From NCBI RefSeq assembly GCF_001238275.1, contig NZ_LGTB01000012.1, positions 62,001 through 126,000 on the forward strand: DNA of 64,000 bases. Direction: 5' to 3'. Positions 1-9,042 of this stretch are shown one piece after another. A program made the translations under genes and the position numbers. Within the stretch, counting starts at the first letter, position 1. Every line of letters starts with the position of its first letter. This DNA comes from Bradyrhizobium viridifuturi (lineage in GTDB: Bacteria > Pseudomonadota > Alphaproteobacteria > Rhizobiales > Xanthobacteraceae). The notes below the pieces were generated by a model. The model did no database searches and was not told where the DNA came from. It saw only the letters and a list, made by a program, of their open reading frames with translations.

Positions 1-553
1 GCGCGCCGAACCGTTCGAACGTCACCGACTTGCTGACATAGAGCCCGAGCGAGCTCGCCGCTTCGGTGGCGAGGAACGCGCCCTTGGTGAGGCCGTAGAA
101 CAAAAACAGCGGCACGCTGAGCGGACCGGTCGACACCACGATGCCGGTGAGATAGCCGATGACGGCGCCACCGATTGCGAGATGCCAGAGATTGGCCTTC
201 AGCTCGTGCCGCGCCAGCCAGTGCCGCACCGGCACCATCGCGATCAGGAACACGCCGATCGCAACATCGACCGCATGAGAGGGCAGCGCAAGCAAGGTGC
301 GCGCACCGAGTGCGGCGGCCGGGATGCCCGTGATCGAGTAGGCGAGGCAGGCGCGCCAGTCGACCTCGCGCCACCACGCCAGGATGCGCGACAGGTTGGC
401 CATTACGGCGGCGACCGCCATGATCGGCACTGCCTGCTTCGGTCCGTACTGATAGACCAAGACCGGCATCAGCATGATCGACGAGCCGGTGCCGACGATG
501 CCGGAAATGGTGCCGGCGACCAGGCCGACGATCAGGACGAAGAGGAAGCCCAC
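1..553 (-). CDS. TauE/SafE-family membrane exporter, C-terminus cut by window edge
   Basis: The minus-strand frame stays open from a GTG at 553 to the window edge, giving about 184 residues without a stop. The translation is strongly hydrophobic, with several Gly/Ala-rich membrane segments. Near the N-terminus it reads VAGTISGIVGTGSSIMLMP, the glycine-rich first-helix pattern typical of TauE/SafE (DUF81) permeases, which are thought to export sulfite, sulfonates or other organic anions across the inner membrane. A second repeat-like segment (YLTGIVVSTGPLSVPLF) fits the two-fold internal symmetry of the family. An in-frame stop lies upstream of the GTG and no ATG is available, so GTG is the best start. 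The substrate cannot be told from sequence. Confidence 0.8.
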   Translation of the reverse strand, partial: MGFLFVLIVGLVAGTISGIVGTGSSIMLMPVLVYQYGPKQAVPIMAVAAVMANLSRILAWWREVDWRACLAYSITGIPAAALGARTLLALPSHAVDVAIGVFLIAMVPVRHWLARHELKANLWHLAIGGAVIGYLTGIVVSTGPLSVPLFLFYGLTKGAFLATEAASSLGLYVSKSVTFERFGA

Positions 554-668
554 CTGCGCGCTCCGGGAGTGGGACTTACTGTGACCTCATCGTTCGCGAC
601 AGCGCAAGGGCGCCGCTGATCCACGGATGCGCCGTCGCCCGCAGCGACAGTACGAATGCCGGCGTGAT

Positions 669-770
669 GTCATCACCCGGCTTGACCGGGCGATCCGGTA
701 CGCCGCGGGCTATCGGCTCAAGCATTGCCGTCGCTGGAATACTGGATCACCTGCTTTCGCGGGTGATGAC
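669..770. repeat. Intergenic inverted repeat (GTCATCACCCG arms)
   Basis: The 11-base arms GTCATCACCCG and CGGGTGATGAC are exact reverse complements at the two ends of a 102-base stretch. It lies in the gene-poor 554-959 interval between the exporter and xthA, directly next to a second inverted repeat. It has the form of the palindromic intergenic repeats common in Bradyrhizobium-like genomes. No coding potential is seen. Confidence 0.75.
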
Positions 771-812
771 ACCGAACCAGTTGTTTGACGAGTGAATCGG
801 ATTCCCACCGTC

Positions 813-934
813 GTCGTCCCTGCGAAAGCAGGGACCCATACTCCGCAGCGGATATTGTTGGTGGGACTCGTCGTTCGGGCGTCGTTCAACAATGACGACC
901 TGTGGTTATGGGTCCCTGCTTTCGCAGGGACGAC
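813..934. repeat. Intergenic inverted repeat, copy 1 of a family also present at 35000-35140
   Basis: The left end (813-838) and right end (909-934) are reverse complements built on GTCCCTGCGAAAGCAGGGAC, itself a hairpin. The interior (ACTCCGCAGCGGAT... GGACTCGTCGTTCG) matches the interior of the element at 35000-35140, so both belong to one repeat family. It ends 26 bases past the xthA stop and could act as a transcript end or 3' stabiliser. That role is inference. Confidence 0.85.
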
Positions 935-959
935 AGCAGTGGTGTGGGGCAACCACCGA

Positions 960-1730
960 TCACTTCAACACCATCCATGCCGGCGCGTGATCGCTCGCGC
1001 CTTCCTCGCCGCGGATGTTGCGATCGACGCCGGCTTTCTGAAGTCGCGCCGCGACCTGTGGGCTGAGCAGGAGATGATCGAGCCGCAGGCCGGCATCGCG
1101 CGGCCAGCGCCGGCGCTTGTAGTCCCAGAAGGTGAACATCGGATCATCCGGATGCAGCGTGCGGATCGCATCGCACCAGCCCTGGTCGACCAGCGCCTTG
1201 AACGCGGCGCGGCTCTTCGGCTGGATCAGCGCGTCCTTATCCCAGGAACGGGTCGGATAGATGTCGAACGGCGCCGGCGCGACATTGTAGTCGCCGGCGA
1301 GCACGACCGGCACGTCCTGCTTGAGCAGCTTGGCGGCGTGCGCGCGCAGCCGCTTGAACCAGGCCAGCTTGTAGTCGAATTTCGGACCGGGCTGCGGATT
1401 GCCGTTCGGCAGATAGAGGCTGGTGACGACGACGCCGCGCACCGCGGCCTCGATGTAGCGCGCCTCATGATCGCCGGCGTCGCCGGGCAGGGCGGTGCGG
1501 ATCAGCACGGGATCGGTCTTGCGCGCCAGGATCGCGACGCCGTTCCAGGTCTTCTGCCCCTGCCACACCGCGCCGTAGCCGGCCTGCTCGATCGCGGCCT
1601 GGGGAAACTCGGCGTCGCTTGCCTTCAGCTCCTGCAGGCTGACGACGTCGGGCTTGGCCGATTTCAGCCAGCGCAACAGGTTCGGCAGCCGCCGGTTGAC
1701 ATTGTTGATGTTGAAGGTCGCGATCTTCAT
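960..1730 (-). CDS. xthA: Exodeoxyribonuclease III
   Basis: 256 residues of the EEP (exonuclease-endonuclease-phosphatase) fold, the usual length for the family. Visible motifs in order are TFNINN (Asn7), LQELK (metal ligand Glu34), GDYNVAP near 147, GLRLDHLL near 225 and the C-terminal SDHAP, which supplies the catalytic Asp-His. The family cleaves DNA 5' to abasic sites and has 3'-5' exonuclease activity in base-excision repair. The start is 18 bases after the alr stop, so it is probably the last gene of a dnaB-alr-xthA transcript. Confidence 0.95.
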   Translation of the reverse strand: MKIATFNINNVNRRLPNLLRWLKSAKPDVVSLQELKASDAEFPQAAIEQAGYGAVWQGQKTWNGVAILARKTDPVLIRTALPGDAGDHEARYIEAAVRGVVVTSLYLPNGNPQPGPKFDYKLAWFKRLRAHAAKLLKQDVPVVLAGDYNVAPAPFDIYPTRSWDKDALIQPKSRAAFKALVDQGWCDAIRTLHPDDPMFTFWDYKRRRWPRDAGLRLDHLLLSPQVAARLQKAGVDRNIRGEEGASDHAPAWMVLK

Positions 1731-1748
1731 GCGCGACGATCGATCGGG

Positions 1749-3059
1749 TCAGCTGGCCGGTGTGGACGGCTCGGCAGGCAATGGCGGCGGTGCAGCCGTC
1801 GGCAAGGCGGGAGGCGCCGCCGGCGTGGCGGCAGGCTCGCTCTTCTCGGCGACTGCATCGCTCTTCGCGGCGACGGTGTCGCTCGCGGCGACGGCATCGC
1901 CGCCCTTGTAGATGCGCACGAAGCGGCGGCCGAGGCTGGTCAGCACCTCGTAGCCGATGGTGCCGAAATGATGCGCGAGCTCGTCGACGGTGATGCCTTC
2001 GCCGATCAGCGTCACCATGTGGCCGCGCCGCACCGCGTTCTTGTCGAGGTCGGTGACGTCGACCGCGATCAGGTCCATCGAGACGCGGCCGGCGATCGGG
2101 CAGCGCTTGCCGGCGACCACGACCTCGGCGCCGCGGGTGCCGTCATTGGCGCTGGCGGCGCGGAAATAGCCGTCGGCATAGCCGGCGGCGACGATCGCAA
2201 GCCGGGTCGGCCGCCGCGCGGTCCAGGTGCCGCCATAGCCGACGGTCTCGCCGCGATCGATGTTGCGGATCTGCACGATGCGCGCCTTGAGGTCGACCAC
2301 AGGCTGCATCGGGTTATCGGCCTCCGGCGTCGGATTGACGCCGTAGAGCGCGCACCCGGGCCGCACCATCTCGAACTGGAATTGGGCGCCGAGGAACACG
2401 CCGGATGAATTCGCCAGCGAGGCCGGCACGCCGGTGAACAGGCTCGCGATCTCGCGGAAGCTCGCAAGCTGCTTGGCGTTGGCGGGACTGTTGAGCAATT
2501 CGGCGGAGACGAGGTGGCTCATCACAAGCGTGATGCCGTGGTCGCCAGCATTGATCCGCGGGATGATGCCCTGCGCTTCGCTGACCGTGAGCCCGAGCCG
2601 GTTCATGCCGGTATCGATATGGATGGCGGCGCCGCCGGACCAGCCGGAGCGGCGGCAGAACACGTCCCATTCGGCGAGCTCATTGAGATCGCCGATCACG
2701 GGCTTGCAGTCGATTTTGGCATAGGCATCGCCGGTCTGCTGGAAGAAGCCGCCGAGCGCGTACACGGTCGCCTGCGGAACGGCCGCGCGGACCACGGCGG
2801 CCTCCTCGACGGTGGCGACGAAGAAGGTCTTGCAGCCGGCCTTGGCCAGCGCCCGCGACACCTGCTCGGCGCCGCAGCCATAGGCGTTGGCCTTGACCAC
2901 GGCGGCGCATTCCGCCGGGACAGCGGTCTTCTCGAGCTTGCGCCAGTTGGCGATGATGGCGTCGAGGTCGACGGTCAGGATACCGGTGGCGGTCGGATGG
3001 GCCGCCAGCAGATTGGCGTCGGGCGTCAGCTGCGATTTCGCGTCGGTCACGATGTTCAT
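1749..3059 (-). CDS. alr: Alanine racemase
   Basis: PLP-dependent fold III racemase making D-alanine for peptidoglycan. The PLP lysine sits in VVKANAYGCG (Lys56), and GETVGYGGTW carries the catalytic tyrosine of the C-terminal barrel domain. The core matches the usual 370-385 residues, but the protein runs to 436 because of an Ala/Pro/Ser-rich tail from about residue 390 (repeats of AVAASD, AVAEKS, then PAAPPALP). That tail is low-complexity and probably disordered; its function is unknown. It lies 48 bases downstream of dnaB, the usual alphaproteobacterial neighbour. Confidence 0.95.
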   Translation of the reverse strand: MNIVTDAKSQLTPDANLLAAHPTATGILTVDLDAIIANWRKLEKTAVPAECAAVVKANAYGCGAEQVSRALAKAGCKTFFVATVEEAAVVRAAVPQATVYALGGFFQQTGDAYAKIDCKPVIGDLNELAEWDVFCRRSGWSGGAAIHIDTGMNRLGLTVSEAQGIIPRINAGDHGITLVMSHLVSAELLNSPANAKQLASFREIASLFTGVPASLANSSGVFLGAQFQFEMVRPGCALYGVNPTPEADNPMQPVVDLKARIVQIRNIDRGETVGYGGTWTARRPTRLAIVAAGYADGYFRAASANDGTRGAEVVVAGKRCPIAGRVSMDLIAVDVTDLDKNAVRRGHMVTLIGEGITVDELAHHFGTIGYEVLTSLGRRFVRIYKGGDAVAASDTVAAKSDAVAEKSEPAATPAAPPALPTAAPPPLPAEPSTPAS

Positions 3060-3107
3060 GGCGCAGTTGTACGCGTCGCGCTTCTACCGTTCAACCGCGC
3101 CGCGGAA

Positions 3108-4610
3108 TCAATGGGAGTGATCCGGAATCTGACCGTCGGGGGCGAGATCGCCGAACCGGGTGACGCTGGCCTCGAAGTGCAGTTCGACGGTGCCGGTCGG
3201 GCCGTGGCGCTGTTTGCCGATGATGACTTCGGCCTTGCCATGGGCCAGTTCCAGCTCCATCTGCCATTTCTCGTGCTCGGGGGTGCCGGGGCGCGGCTCC
3301 TTGTTGGCAAGGTAGTATTCCTCGCGATACACGAACATCACGACGTCGGCGTCCTGCTCGATGGAGCCGGATTCACGAAGGTCGGAAAGCTGGGGGCGTT
3401 TGTCGTCGCGGTTTTCGACCTGACGCGAGAGCTGCGACAGCGCGATCACGGGTACGTTCAGTTCCTTCGCCAGCGCCTTCAGATTGGTGGTGATCTCGGT
3501 GATTTCCTGGACGCGGTTGTCATTGCCTTTCTTGCCCGAGCCCTGCAGCAGCTGGATGTAGTCGATCACGATCAGGTCGAGGCCCTTCTGCCGCTTGAGG
3601 CGGCGGGCGCGGGCAGTGAGCTGCGAGATCGAGAGGCCGCCGGTTTCGTCGACGTAGAACGGCAATGACTGCAACTCGATCGAGCAGTCGCGGATCTTCT
3701 CGAAATCCAGTTCGGAAATGCCGCCGCGCCGGATATGGCTCGACGGGATGCCGGTGCGTTCGGCGAGAATACGGGTGGCGAGCTGCTCGCCGCTCATTTC
3801 GCAGGAGAAGAACCCGACACAGCCGCCGTGGATCGCCTTGGTGGTGCCGTCCGGCTGGACCTCGCCCTCATAGGCCTTGGCAATGTTGTAGGCGATGTTG
3901 GTGGCGAGCGACGTCTTGCCCATGCCGGGACGGCCGGCGAGCACGATGAGGTCGGACGGTTGCAGGCCGCCCATCCGGGCGTCGAGGTCGCGCAGGCCGG
4001 TCGAGATGCCGGACAGCTTGCCGTCGCGCTGGAACGCCTTCGCCGCCATGTCGACGGCAATCGTGAGGGCCTGCGAAAAGCGCTGGAAGCCGCCGTCATA
4101 GCGGCCGGTTTCGGCGAGGCTGTAGAGTTGCCGCTCGGCATCCTCGATCTGCGCGCGCGGGGCAAAGTCGACCGGCGCGTCATAGGCGACGTTGACGATC
4201 TCCTCGCCGATCTGGATCAGATTGCGCCGCAGGCTGAGGTCGTAAACGGTACGGCCGTAGTCCTGTGCGTTGATGATGGTGGTCGCTTCGGCGGCGAGGC
4301 GCGCGAGGTATTGGCTGATCGTCATGCCGCCGATGTCGGTATCGGCTGGCAGGAAGGTCTTCAGGGTGACGGGGGTCGCGACCTTGCCCATCCGGATCAG
4401 GGAGCTCGCGGTCTCGTAGATCGTCTGGTGCAGCGGCTCGAAGAAATGCTTCGGCTCGAGGAAATCGGAGACGCGATAGAACGCGTCATTGTTGACCAGG
4501 ATCGCCCCCAGGAGGCCCTGTTCCGCTTCGATGTTGTGCGGCGCGCTCCGGTAGGCCGGGGATGCGGCGTCGGGCGCGAGCTTGTGAACGTTCGAATCAA
4601 TCAAGGCCAT
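3108..4610 (-). CDS. dnaB: Replicative DNA helicase DnaB
   Basis: 500 residues. The N-terminal helical primase-interaction domain (about 20-125, starting HNIEAEQGLLGAIL) is followed by a RecA-like motor with Walker A AGRPGMGKTS at 225-234 and Walker B LIVIDYIQLL. The QLSRQVENR and SDLRESGSIEQDADVV segments are standard DnaB C-terminal motifs. It unwinds the fork as a hexamer. The gene heads dnaB-alr-xthA on the minus strand. No intein is present. Confidence 0.97.
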   Translation of the reverse strand: MALIDSNVHKLAPDAASPAYRSAPHNIEAEQGLLGAILVNNDAFYRVSDFLEPKHFFEPLHQTIYETASSLIRMGKVATPVTLKTFLPADTDIGGMTISQYLARLAAEATTIINAQDYGRTVYDLSLRRNLIQIGEEIVNVAYDAPVDFAPRAQIEDAERQLYSLAETGRYDGGFQRFSQALTIAVDMAAKAFQRDGKLSGISTGLRDLDARMGGLQPSDLIVLAGRPGMGKTSLATNIAYNIAKAYEGEVQPDGTTKAIHGGCVGFFSCEMSGEQLATRILAERTGIPSSHIRRGGISELDFEKIRDCSIELQSLPFYVDETGGLSISQLTARARRLKRQKGLDLIVIDYIQLLQGSGKKGNDNRVQEITEITTNLKALAKELNVPVIALSQLSRQVENRDDKRPQLSDLRESGSIEQDADVVMFVYREEYYLANKEPRPGTPEHEKWQMELELAHGKAEVIIGKQRHGPTGTVELHFEASVTRFGDLAPDGQIPDHSH

Positions 4611-4717
4611 GGACGAGCTTATTCTTCTGATTTCGTCGTAACTGAGATTTTCGGCTGTGGGGCGGCGATCAAGCGCCAGCCCGGCACGAAGCGAAAGGAC
4701 GGATGTTTCTTATGCAC

Positions 4718-4743
4718 GATTCACACAACGCGATGTGTGAATC
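4718..4743. promoter_or_regulatory. Perfect 9-bp dyad upstream of dnaB
   Basis: GATTCACAC and GTGTGAATC are exact inverted arms separated by 8 bases, about 110 bases upstream of the dnaB start. No T-run follows on either strand, so an operator or RNA structure is more likely than a terminator. The binding factor is unknown. Confidence 0.45.
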
Positions 4744-4901
4744 CGGGACGGCCGGACGCATTCCGCTTGACGGGGTTTTGCCCGGAATCGGGCGGAGGCC
4801 GCCCGGTCAGCGATGTCATTGGCGAAAATTCGGCGCAGCCTGAACCTTTTTGCGGGCTGCCGCGCCCAACCAGCAGCGAGGTCGGTGCTGGCGTTCCTGG
4901 C

Positions 4902-5024
4902 TCAGATCAAGATGAGGAAAGCCAGCGCGATCAAGGCGGCCGCTACGCCAGTTGCGATCAAGGCGTAGTCGGTCACGAGGTCGCGCTGCGGGTCCAACAT
5001 CGTCTGATGCGTTTCTGGGGTCAT
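4902..5024 (-). CDS. Small single-pass membrane protein, 40 residues
   Basis: A 40-codon frame beginning MTPETHQTMLDPQRDL and ending in one long hydrophobic helix (about residues 20-40, ALIATGVAAALIALAFLILI) with the stop directly after it. The layout, a short polar cytoplasmic end plus a C-terminal transmembrane helix, is typical of real small bacterial membrane proteins and unlikely by chance. No strong Shine-Dalgarno is seen before the ATG, which lowers confidence. I do not recognise a family. It lies between cfa and dnaB on the same strand. Confidence 0.5.
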   Translation of the reverse strand: MTPETHQTMLDPQRDLVTDYALIATGVAAALIALAFLILI

Positions 5025-5399
5025 TCTGGACCACTACGACAGCCCGGAGCGGACCTCTGTGAAGCAGATCACATCTGTCGCATTTTCTTTGCGGCAGCTT
5101 CGCGGGAACGACCCGGCGGATTCCGGGTTGTCCTTGCTCAGGGAAGATACGGCGTCGATGGCTCGAGAGTTTCAGACCGCGCGATCAGGACTTGGCAGGG
5201 CAGGCGGCATGGACCGCCGCTGGCTGGTGGCGCTTGTCGATGCGATGGAGCAGGCGGCGCGTCCGGAGGTCCGGAATGTTCCCTGCGATCCCAGGCTGGT
5301 GTCCGCCGCCGTCGCGCATTTGGCGCGTCCGGCCCCAACCTTCGCCCATTGCGGGTCGGCTTACAGCCTGCGCAACTAGCAGCACCTCATATAGCGCAT
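5025..5399. other. Gap with no firm gene; weak plus-strand ORF
   Basis: The only candidate is a GTG-started plus-strand frame at 5059-5379 (106 codons). It has GC-rich third positions, but no clear ribosome site, signal peptide or recognisable domain. It lies on the opposite strand to its neighbours and ends just before the cfa stop. I do not call it a gene. Confidence 0.4.
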
Positions 5400-6653
5400 T
5401 CACTCGCCGGCGAGTTGCAGCCGGGGCCTTGCGGCGCCGGCTTCCTTGAGGCGCAGCCGGCCTTCCTCGCGCCCGATATAATCGCGGGTCATCGGCACGA
5501 TGCCCTGGCGCTTGGTGAGCTGCAGCTGGAAGTTCATCATGTTCTGGACGCGGAACGACATCTCCGAGGCCGCCAGGTAGAATTCCCACATCCGGGCAAA
5601 GGTCTCGTCGTAGAGCCGGACGGCCTCCTCGCGCCGCGCCATGAAGCGATCGCGCCATGCCTTCAGGGTCTCGGCGTAGTGCAGGCGCAGGATCTCCATG
5701 TCGCAGATCAGCAATCCGGCCTTCTCGATCGCCGGCATGACCTCCGAGAGCGCCGGAATGTAGCCGCCGGGAAAGATGTATTTCCGGATCCACGGGCTGG
5801 TGACGTCGGGACCGGTCGAGCGGCCGATCGAGTGCAGCATCATGACACCGTCATCGCTCAGGAGCTCGGCGCAGCGCTTGAAGAAGGTCTCGTAATAGGC
5901 GACCCCGACATGCTCGAACATGCCGACCGACACGATGCGGTCGAACGGGCCGGGAATGTCGCGGTAGTCCTGCATCAGGAAACGCGCCGATTGCGCCAGG
6001 TTGCGCTCGGCCGCCCGGGCGTTGGAGATCTGCAACTGCTCGGTCGACAGCGTGACGCCGGTGACGTCGGCGCCGCTCATCTCGGCAAGATAGAGCCCGA
6101 GGCCGCCCCAGCCGGAACCGATGTCGAGCACGCGTTGGCCTGGTTTGATCAGGAGCTTTGCGGCGAGGTGGCGCTTCTTGGCGAGCTGGGCGTCGTCCAG
6201 CGTCGCGTCCGGCGTCTCGAAATAGGCGCAGCTGTATTGCTTGTCCGCATCGAGGAAGAGCGAATAGAGGCGGCCGTCGAGATCGTAATGGCGGGCGACG
6301 TTACTTCTGGAGCGGCCGCGCACATTGATCTGCTGGGCGCGCCGACCGAGGAAGCGCAGCCAGGCCTGTAACCTGGCAAAGTTCGGCAACATGGCTGCCT
6401 GGCCCATCAGCACAGCCAGGACGTCGGCGATGGTGCCTTGCTCCACCACGAACGTGCCGTCCATGAAGGCTTCGCCGAGGTAAAGTTCTGGGTCGACCAG
6501 AATGCGGATTTCGGCCGCCCTGGACATGAAGCGCGCGGCAACCGGAACGCCGGTTCCGTCACCACAGCTGAATTGAGCGCCGCTCGCGGTCGTGAACGTG
6601 ATCGAACCGCGGCGGATGAAGCGCCCCAAGAAGTATCGCAACAATCGGTCCAT
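5400..6653 (-). CDS. cfa: Cyclopropane-fatty-acyl-phospholipid synthase
   Basis: 417 residues from the chosen ATG at 6653 (MDRLLRYFLG). The frame extends 23 codons further upstream, but that stretch is Cys/Arg-rich and unlike the family. An N-terminal lipid-facing domain precedes a class I SAM methyltransferase domain with motif I VLDIGSGWGG at 175-184. Later segments such as VSVGMFEHVG, SVIPALSEVMP-like text and the basic KRQGIVPMTRDYIGREE tail fit CFA synthases. The enzyme methylenates unsaturated acyl chains in membrane phospholipids, a stationary-phase and acid-stress modification. It is a monocistronic minus-strand gene. Confidence 0.93.
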   Translation of the reverse strand: MDRLLRYFLGRFIRRGSITFTTASGAQFSCGDGTGVPVAARFMSRAAEIRILVDPELYLGEAFMDGTFVVEQGTIADVLAVLMGQAAMLPNFARLQAWLRFLGRRAQQINVRGRSRSNVARHYDLDGRLYSLFLDADKQYSCAYFETPDATLDDAQLAKKRHLAAKLLIKPGQRVLDIGSGWGGLGLYLAEMSGADVTGVTLSTEQLQISNARAAERNLAQSARFLMQDYRDIPGPFDRIVSVGMFEHVGVAYYETFFKRCAELLSDDGVMMLHSIGRSTGPDVTSPWIRKYIFPGGYIPALSEVMPAIEKAGLLICDMEILRLHYAETLKAWRDRFMARREEAVRLYDETFARMWEFYLAASEMSFRVQNMMNFQLQLTKRQGIVPMTRDYIGREEGRLRLKEAGAARPRLQLAGE

Positions 6654-6912
6654 CGAAACACCAACGGAACGGCAAGCTGCACACCGACACCACCGGAGTT
6701 GATCACTCCAATGTGTCCCCAAACCAAAACATAGGCAGGGAATTGGATCGCGCTATTGCGTTGTGCTCAAAGCCGATATTCCAAAATGTGACAATTGCGT
6801 GGATGCGTCACGCGCGCGCTTCCATTCGCGCGATAATCGTCTAAAAGGTGACCGCCGCGGCCGATCCATCAGGCACAGGCGGCGAATTTTCCGGAATCTG
6901 GAGACTTAAGGA

Positions 6913-7877
6913 ATGTTGAGCCGAGCCCTCAGTCTGGCGACGGTGACGCTGCTGGTTGGCCTGTCGGCCGGGTCAGCGCGCGCGCAAAACCTCGAGGCCG
7001 GCAAAAGCCCCTCCCAGATTTTCGCAAACACTTGCACAGCGTGCCACAAGAGCCCGCGCGGCCTGCTGAAGACCGTGCCCGCCGGTTCGTTGCCGGGCTT
7101 TCTGCGTCAGCACTACACGACTTCCAGCGACATGGCCGGGGTGCTCGCGTCCTATCTGATTTCGAACGGCGCCAACGACCCGCGCTACCAGGCCAAGGAT
7201 CAGCCCAAGGGAGCCAAGGGCAGGGAGAGCAGGCAGGAGGCAAACCAGCCTCCGGAGCAGGCCTCCGAGCGCCCGTCGCGCCGGCAGCACCAGGGTGCAG
7301 CGGCGCAGGAGGGTGCCAGGGAAGGTACAAAGCCCGATGCCGACGGTTTGACCCAGGCGCCGGCCGAGGGACGTCATGGCCACCGCGGCCGGCGGATGGC
7401 CCGCCCGACCGAAACGCCCGAGGGCGCCAAGCCGGAGGACGGTCAGACGCCGCAGGCCGCAGGCGAGGGCAAGCCGTCGCGCCAGAAGCATGGCCGCCGC
7501 GGCAAGCCGGTCGAGGAGCCGAAGTCGGGCGAGGCGGCGAAGGGCGAGACCTCCGGCGACGAGCCGAAGGCCCAGACGGCCGTGAAGCACGAGGACAACG
7601 GTGAGGCCGAGAAGCCGGCGAAACCCGCCAGCCAGCCCGACGCGGCCAAGCTCGATGCGCCCAAGATCGATGCGCCCAAGAGCAGCGAGCCTTCTGCCGT
7701 GCGTTCCGACCCGGTGGTGCCGCAGGTCGCTCCGGCGCCAGCCGCGCCCGAGCCGGCCGCTGCGGCTTCTCCCACACCGGCGCCCGCCGCGCCGGTGACC
7801 GCGACGCACCTCCGCCGCCGCCTCCACCCCCGACGACGTCAGGCTCCGGCACGCCGGAAGCGCCAAGCTCGAAGTAA
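6913..7877 (+). CDS. Secreted cytochrome-c-like protein with long Pro/Ala/Lys-rich tail; frameshift near 7806
   Basis: A signal peptide (cleavage after about Ala24, SARAQ) is followed by a short haem-type domain with CTACH at 41-45 and FLRQHYTTSSDMAGVLASYL. The haem motif is present but the folded domain is only about 70 residues. The rest is low-complexity Lys/Glu/Pro/Ala sequence. Near 7806 the frame changes: the uninterrupted frame runs on as Arg-rich junk through the hairpin at 7884-7912, whereas the next frame reads APPPPPPPPTTSGSGTPEAP and stops at 7875-7877, just before that hairpin. The length of 965 bases (2 mod 3) fits one missing base. A conserved alphaproteobacterial cytochrome-like protein of unknown electron partner. 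Confidence 0.75.
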
Positions 7878-7883
7878 CTGCCG

Positions 7884-7912
7884 ACGCCGGGCCCATGAGG
7901 TCCGGCGTTTTC
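7884..7912 (+). terminator. Rho-independent terminator after the cytochrome-like gene
   Basis: Stem ACGCCGG / CCGGCGT (7884-7890 and 7902-7908) followed by a T-run. It starts 7 bases after the stop of the corrected reading frame, which supports that frame correction. Confidence 0.75.
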
Positions 7913-7924
7913 ATTTGACCGTCG

Positions 7925-7941
7925 CTAGAGTAAAACTCTAG
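7925..7941. promoter_or_regulatory. Probable TetR operator
   Basis: CTAGAGT-AAA-ACTCTAG is a perfect 7-bp dyad with a 3-bp centre, 38 bases before the GTG of the TetR gene, followed by a related half (GATCTAG at 7948-7954). This is the usual size and position of a TetR autoregulatory site. Binding by this regulator is inferred. Confidence 0.65.
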
Positions 7942-7978
7942 AGTAATGATCTAGCCAAGGAGATACCGGGGAGGCGAA

Positions 7979-8584
7979 GTGAGCACGGCACGGGAAGATC
8001 TGCTGGCCGCGGGGCTGGCGGTGTTCGACCGCGATGGCTTCGAGGGCGCGACGGTGGCCGAGATCCGCGCCCGCGCCCGTGCGTCCAACGGCAGCTTCTT
8101 CCACTTCTTCACCTCGAAGAAGGCGCTCGCCGGAACCCTGTTCCTCGAGATCCTGCAGGCCTATCACGCCGCGATCATCACCGCGGTCGACGAGACATGC
8201 GGCGCCAGCGAGGGCGTCGCGCGGCTGATCCACGCCCATCTCGACTGGGTCGTGACCTCCAGGCGCGAGGCGCGCTTCCTGTTCGAGATTTCACGCAGCG
8301 AGTGGGGCGAGGAGGTGCGCGGCGCACAGCGCACCGAGAATGCGCGGCTTGCCGACGGCATCGAGCGCTGGCGCGCACCGTTGCTCGCGCGCGGCGAATT
8401 GCTGCCGATGAGCGCGGTGCTGTTCTTCAGCCAGATCATCGGGCCGGCGCAGATCTTCTGCCGCGCCTATCTGTCGGGCCGCCAGCCCGGCGATCCGCGC
8501 GAACAGGCCGAGACGTTGATCGCCTGCGCGATCCGCGCGGTGGTGGCGCCGGGAGCGCCGGAGCGAACAGGAGGGACGTCATGA
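7979..8584 (+). CDS. TetR/AcrR-family transcriptional regulator
   Basis: 201 residues. The N-terminal helix-turn-helix (about 8-52) reads DGFEGATVAEIRARARASNGSFFHFFTSKKAL in pieces, the standard TetR pattern with FHFF-x-SK before the ligand-binding helices. The GTG start at 7979 follows a GGGGAGG ribosome site. Its stop overlaps the start of the thioesterase gene by 4 bases (ATGA), so the two are translationally coupled. The dyad just upstream suggests autorepression relieved by an acyl-CoA-like ligand; the ligand is a guess from the partner gene. Confidence 0.9.
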   Translation: MSTAREDLLAAGLAVFDRDGFEGATVAEIRARARASNGSFFHFFTSKKALAGTLFLEILQAYHAAIITAVDETCGASEGVARLIHAHLDWVVTSRREARFLFEISRSEWGEEVRGAQRTENARLADGIERWRAPLLARGELLPMSAVLFFSQIIGPAQIFCRAYLSGRQPGDPREQAETLIACAIRAVVAPGAPERTGGTS

Positions 8585-9042
8585 ACGAGACTGATCCGGA
8601 CTTTGCGCCGATCGAAACACGGATCCGCGACAATGTCGGCCGTCAGGGCTTCATGGGACTTGTCGGTGCTGAAGTGGCCGAACTGTCGCGCGGAACGTGC
8701 ACGCTCGCGGTCGACCGCCGGCCCGAACTGTTGCAGCAGCACGGCCTGTTTCACGGCGGGGTGACGGCGTTTCTGGTCGACAACGCCACCACGATTGCGG
8801 CCGCGACGTCGCGCGGCCAGCCGGCGCTGACGGCCGAGTACAAACTCAACCTGCTGTCGCCGGCGTCGGGGGATCGGCTGATCTGCCGGGCGCGCGTGAT
8901 CAAGCCGGGGCGTCAGGTCGCCGTCGTCGCAGCCGACGTGTTCTGCGTCATCGACGGCAAGGAGAAGCACACCGCGACCGCGCTGGCATCGATCGCGATG
9001 CTCGACGATCAGGCGGCGGCACGAATCCAAAGCCCGGCCTGA
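8581..9042 (+). CDS. PaaI/hotdog-fold thioesterase
   Basis: 153 residues. The ATG overlaps the TetR stop. The hotdog signature HGLFHGGVTAFLVDNATTIAAA (split here by its HGG core near residue 58) and the following TAEYKLNLLSPASG strand match the PaaI/YdiI acyl-CoA thioesterase family, cytoplasmic enzymes that hydrolyse aromatic or fatty acyl-CoA. Coupling to a TetR repressor suggests induction by the same thioester class. The TGA stop lies in the loop of the terminator hairpin. Confidence 0.88.
   Translation: MNETDPDFAPIETRIRDNVGRQGFMGLVGAEVAELSRGTCTLAVDRRPELLQQHGLFHGGVTAFLVDNATTIAAATSRGQPALTAEYKLNLLSPASGDRLICRARVIKPGRQVAVVAADVFCVIDGKEKHTATALASIAMLDDQAAARIQSPA

Noticed and set aside
792..2408. 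538-codon plus-strand frame opposite xthA and alr
   Set aside because: Starts inside an inverted repeat and runs antisense to two real genes.
3735..6371. 878-codon plus-strand frame opposite dnaB and cfa
   Set aside because: Antisense of two well-supported genes, His/Arg/Asp-rich composition, spans a gene boundary.
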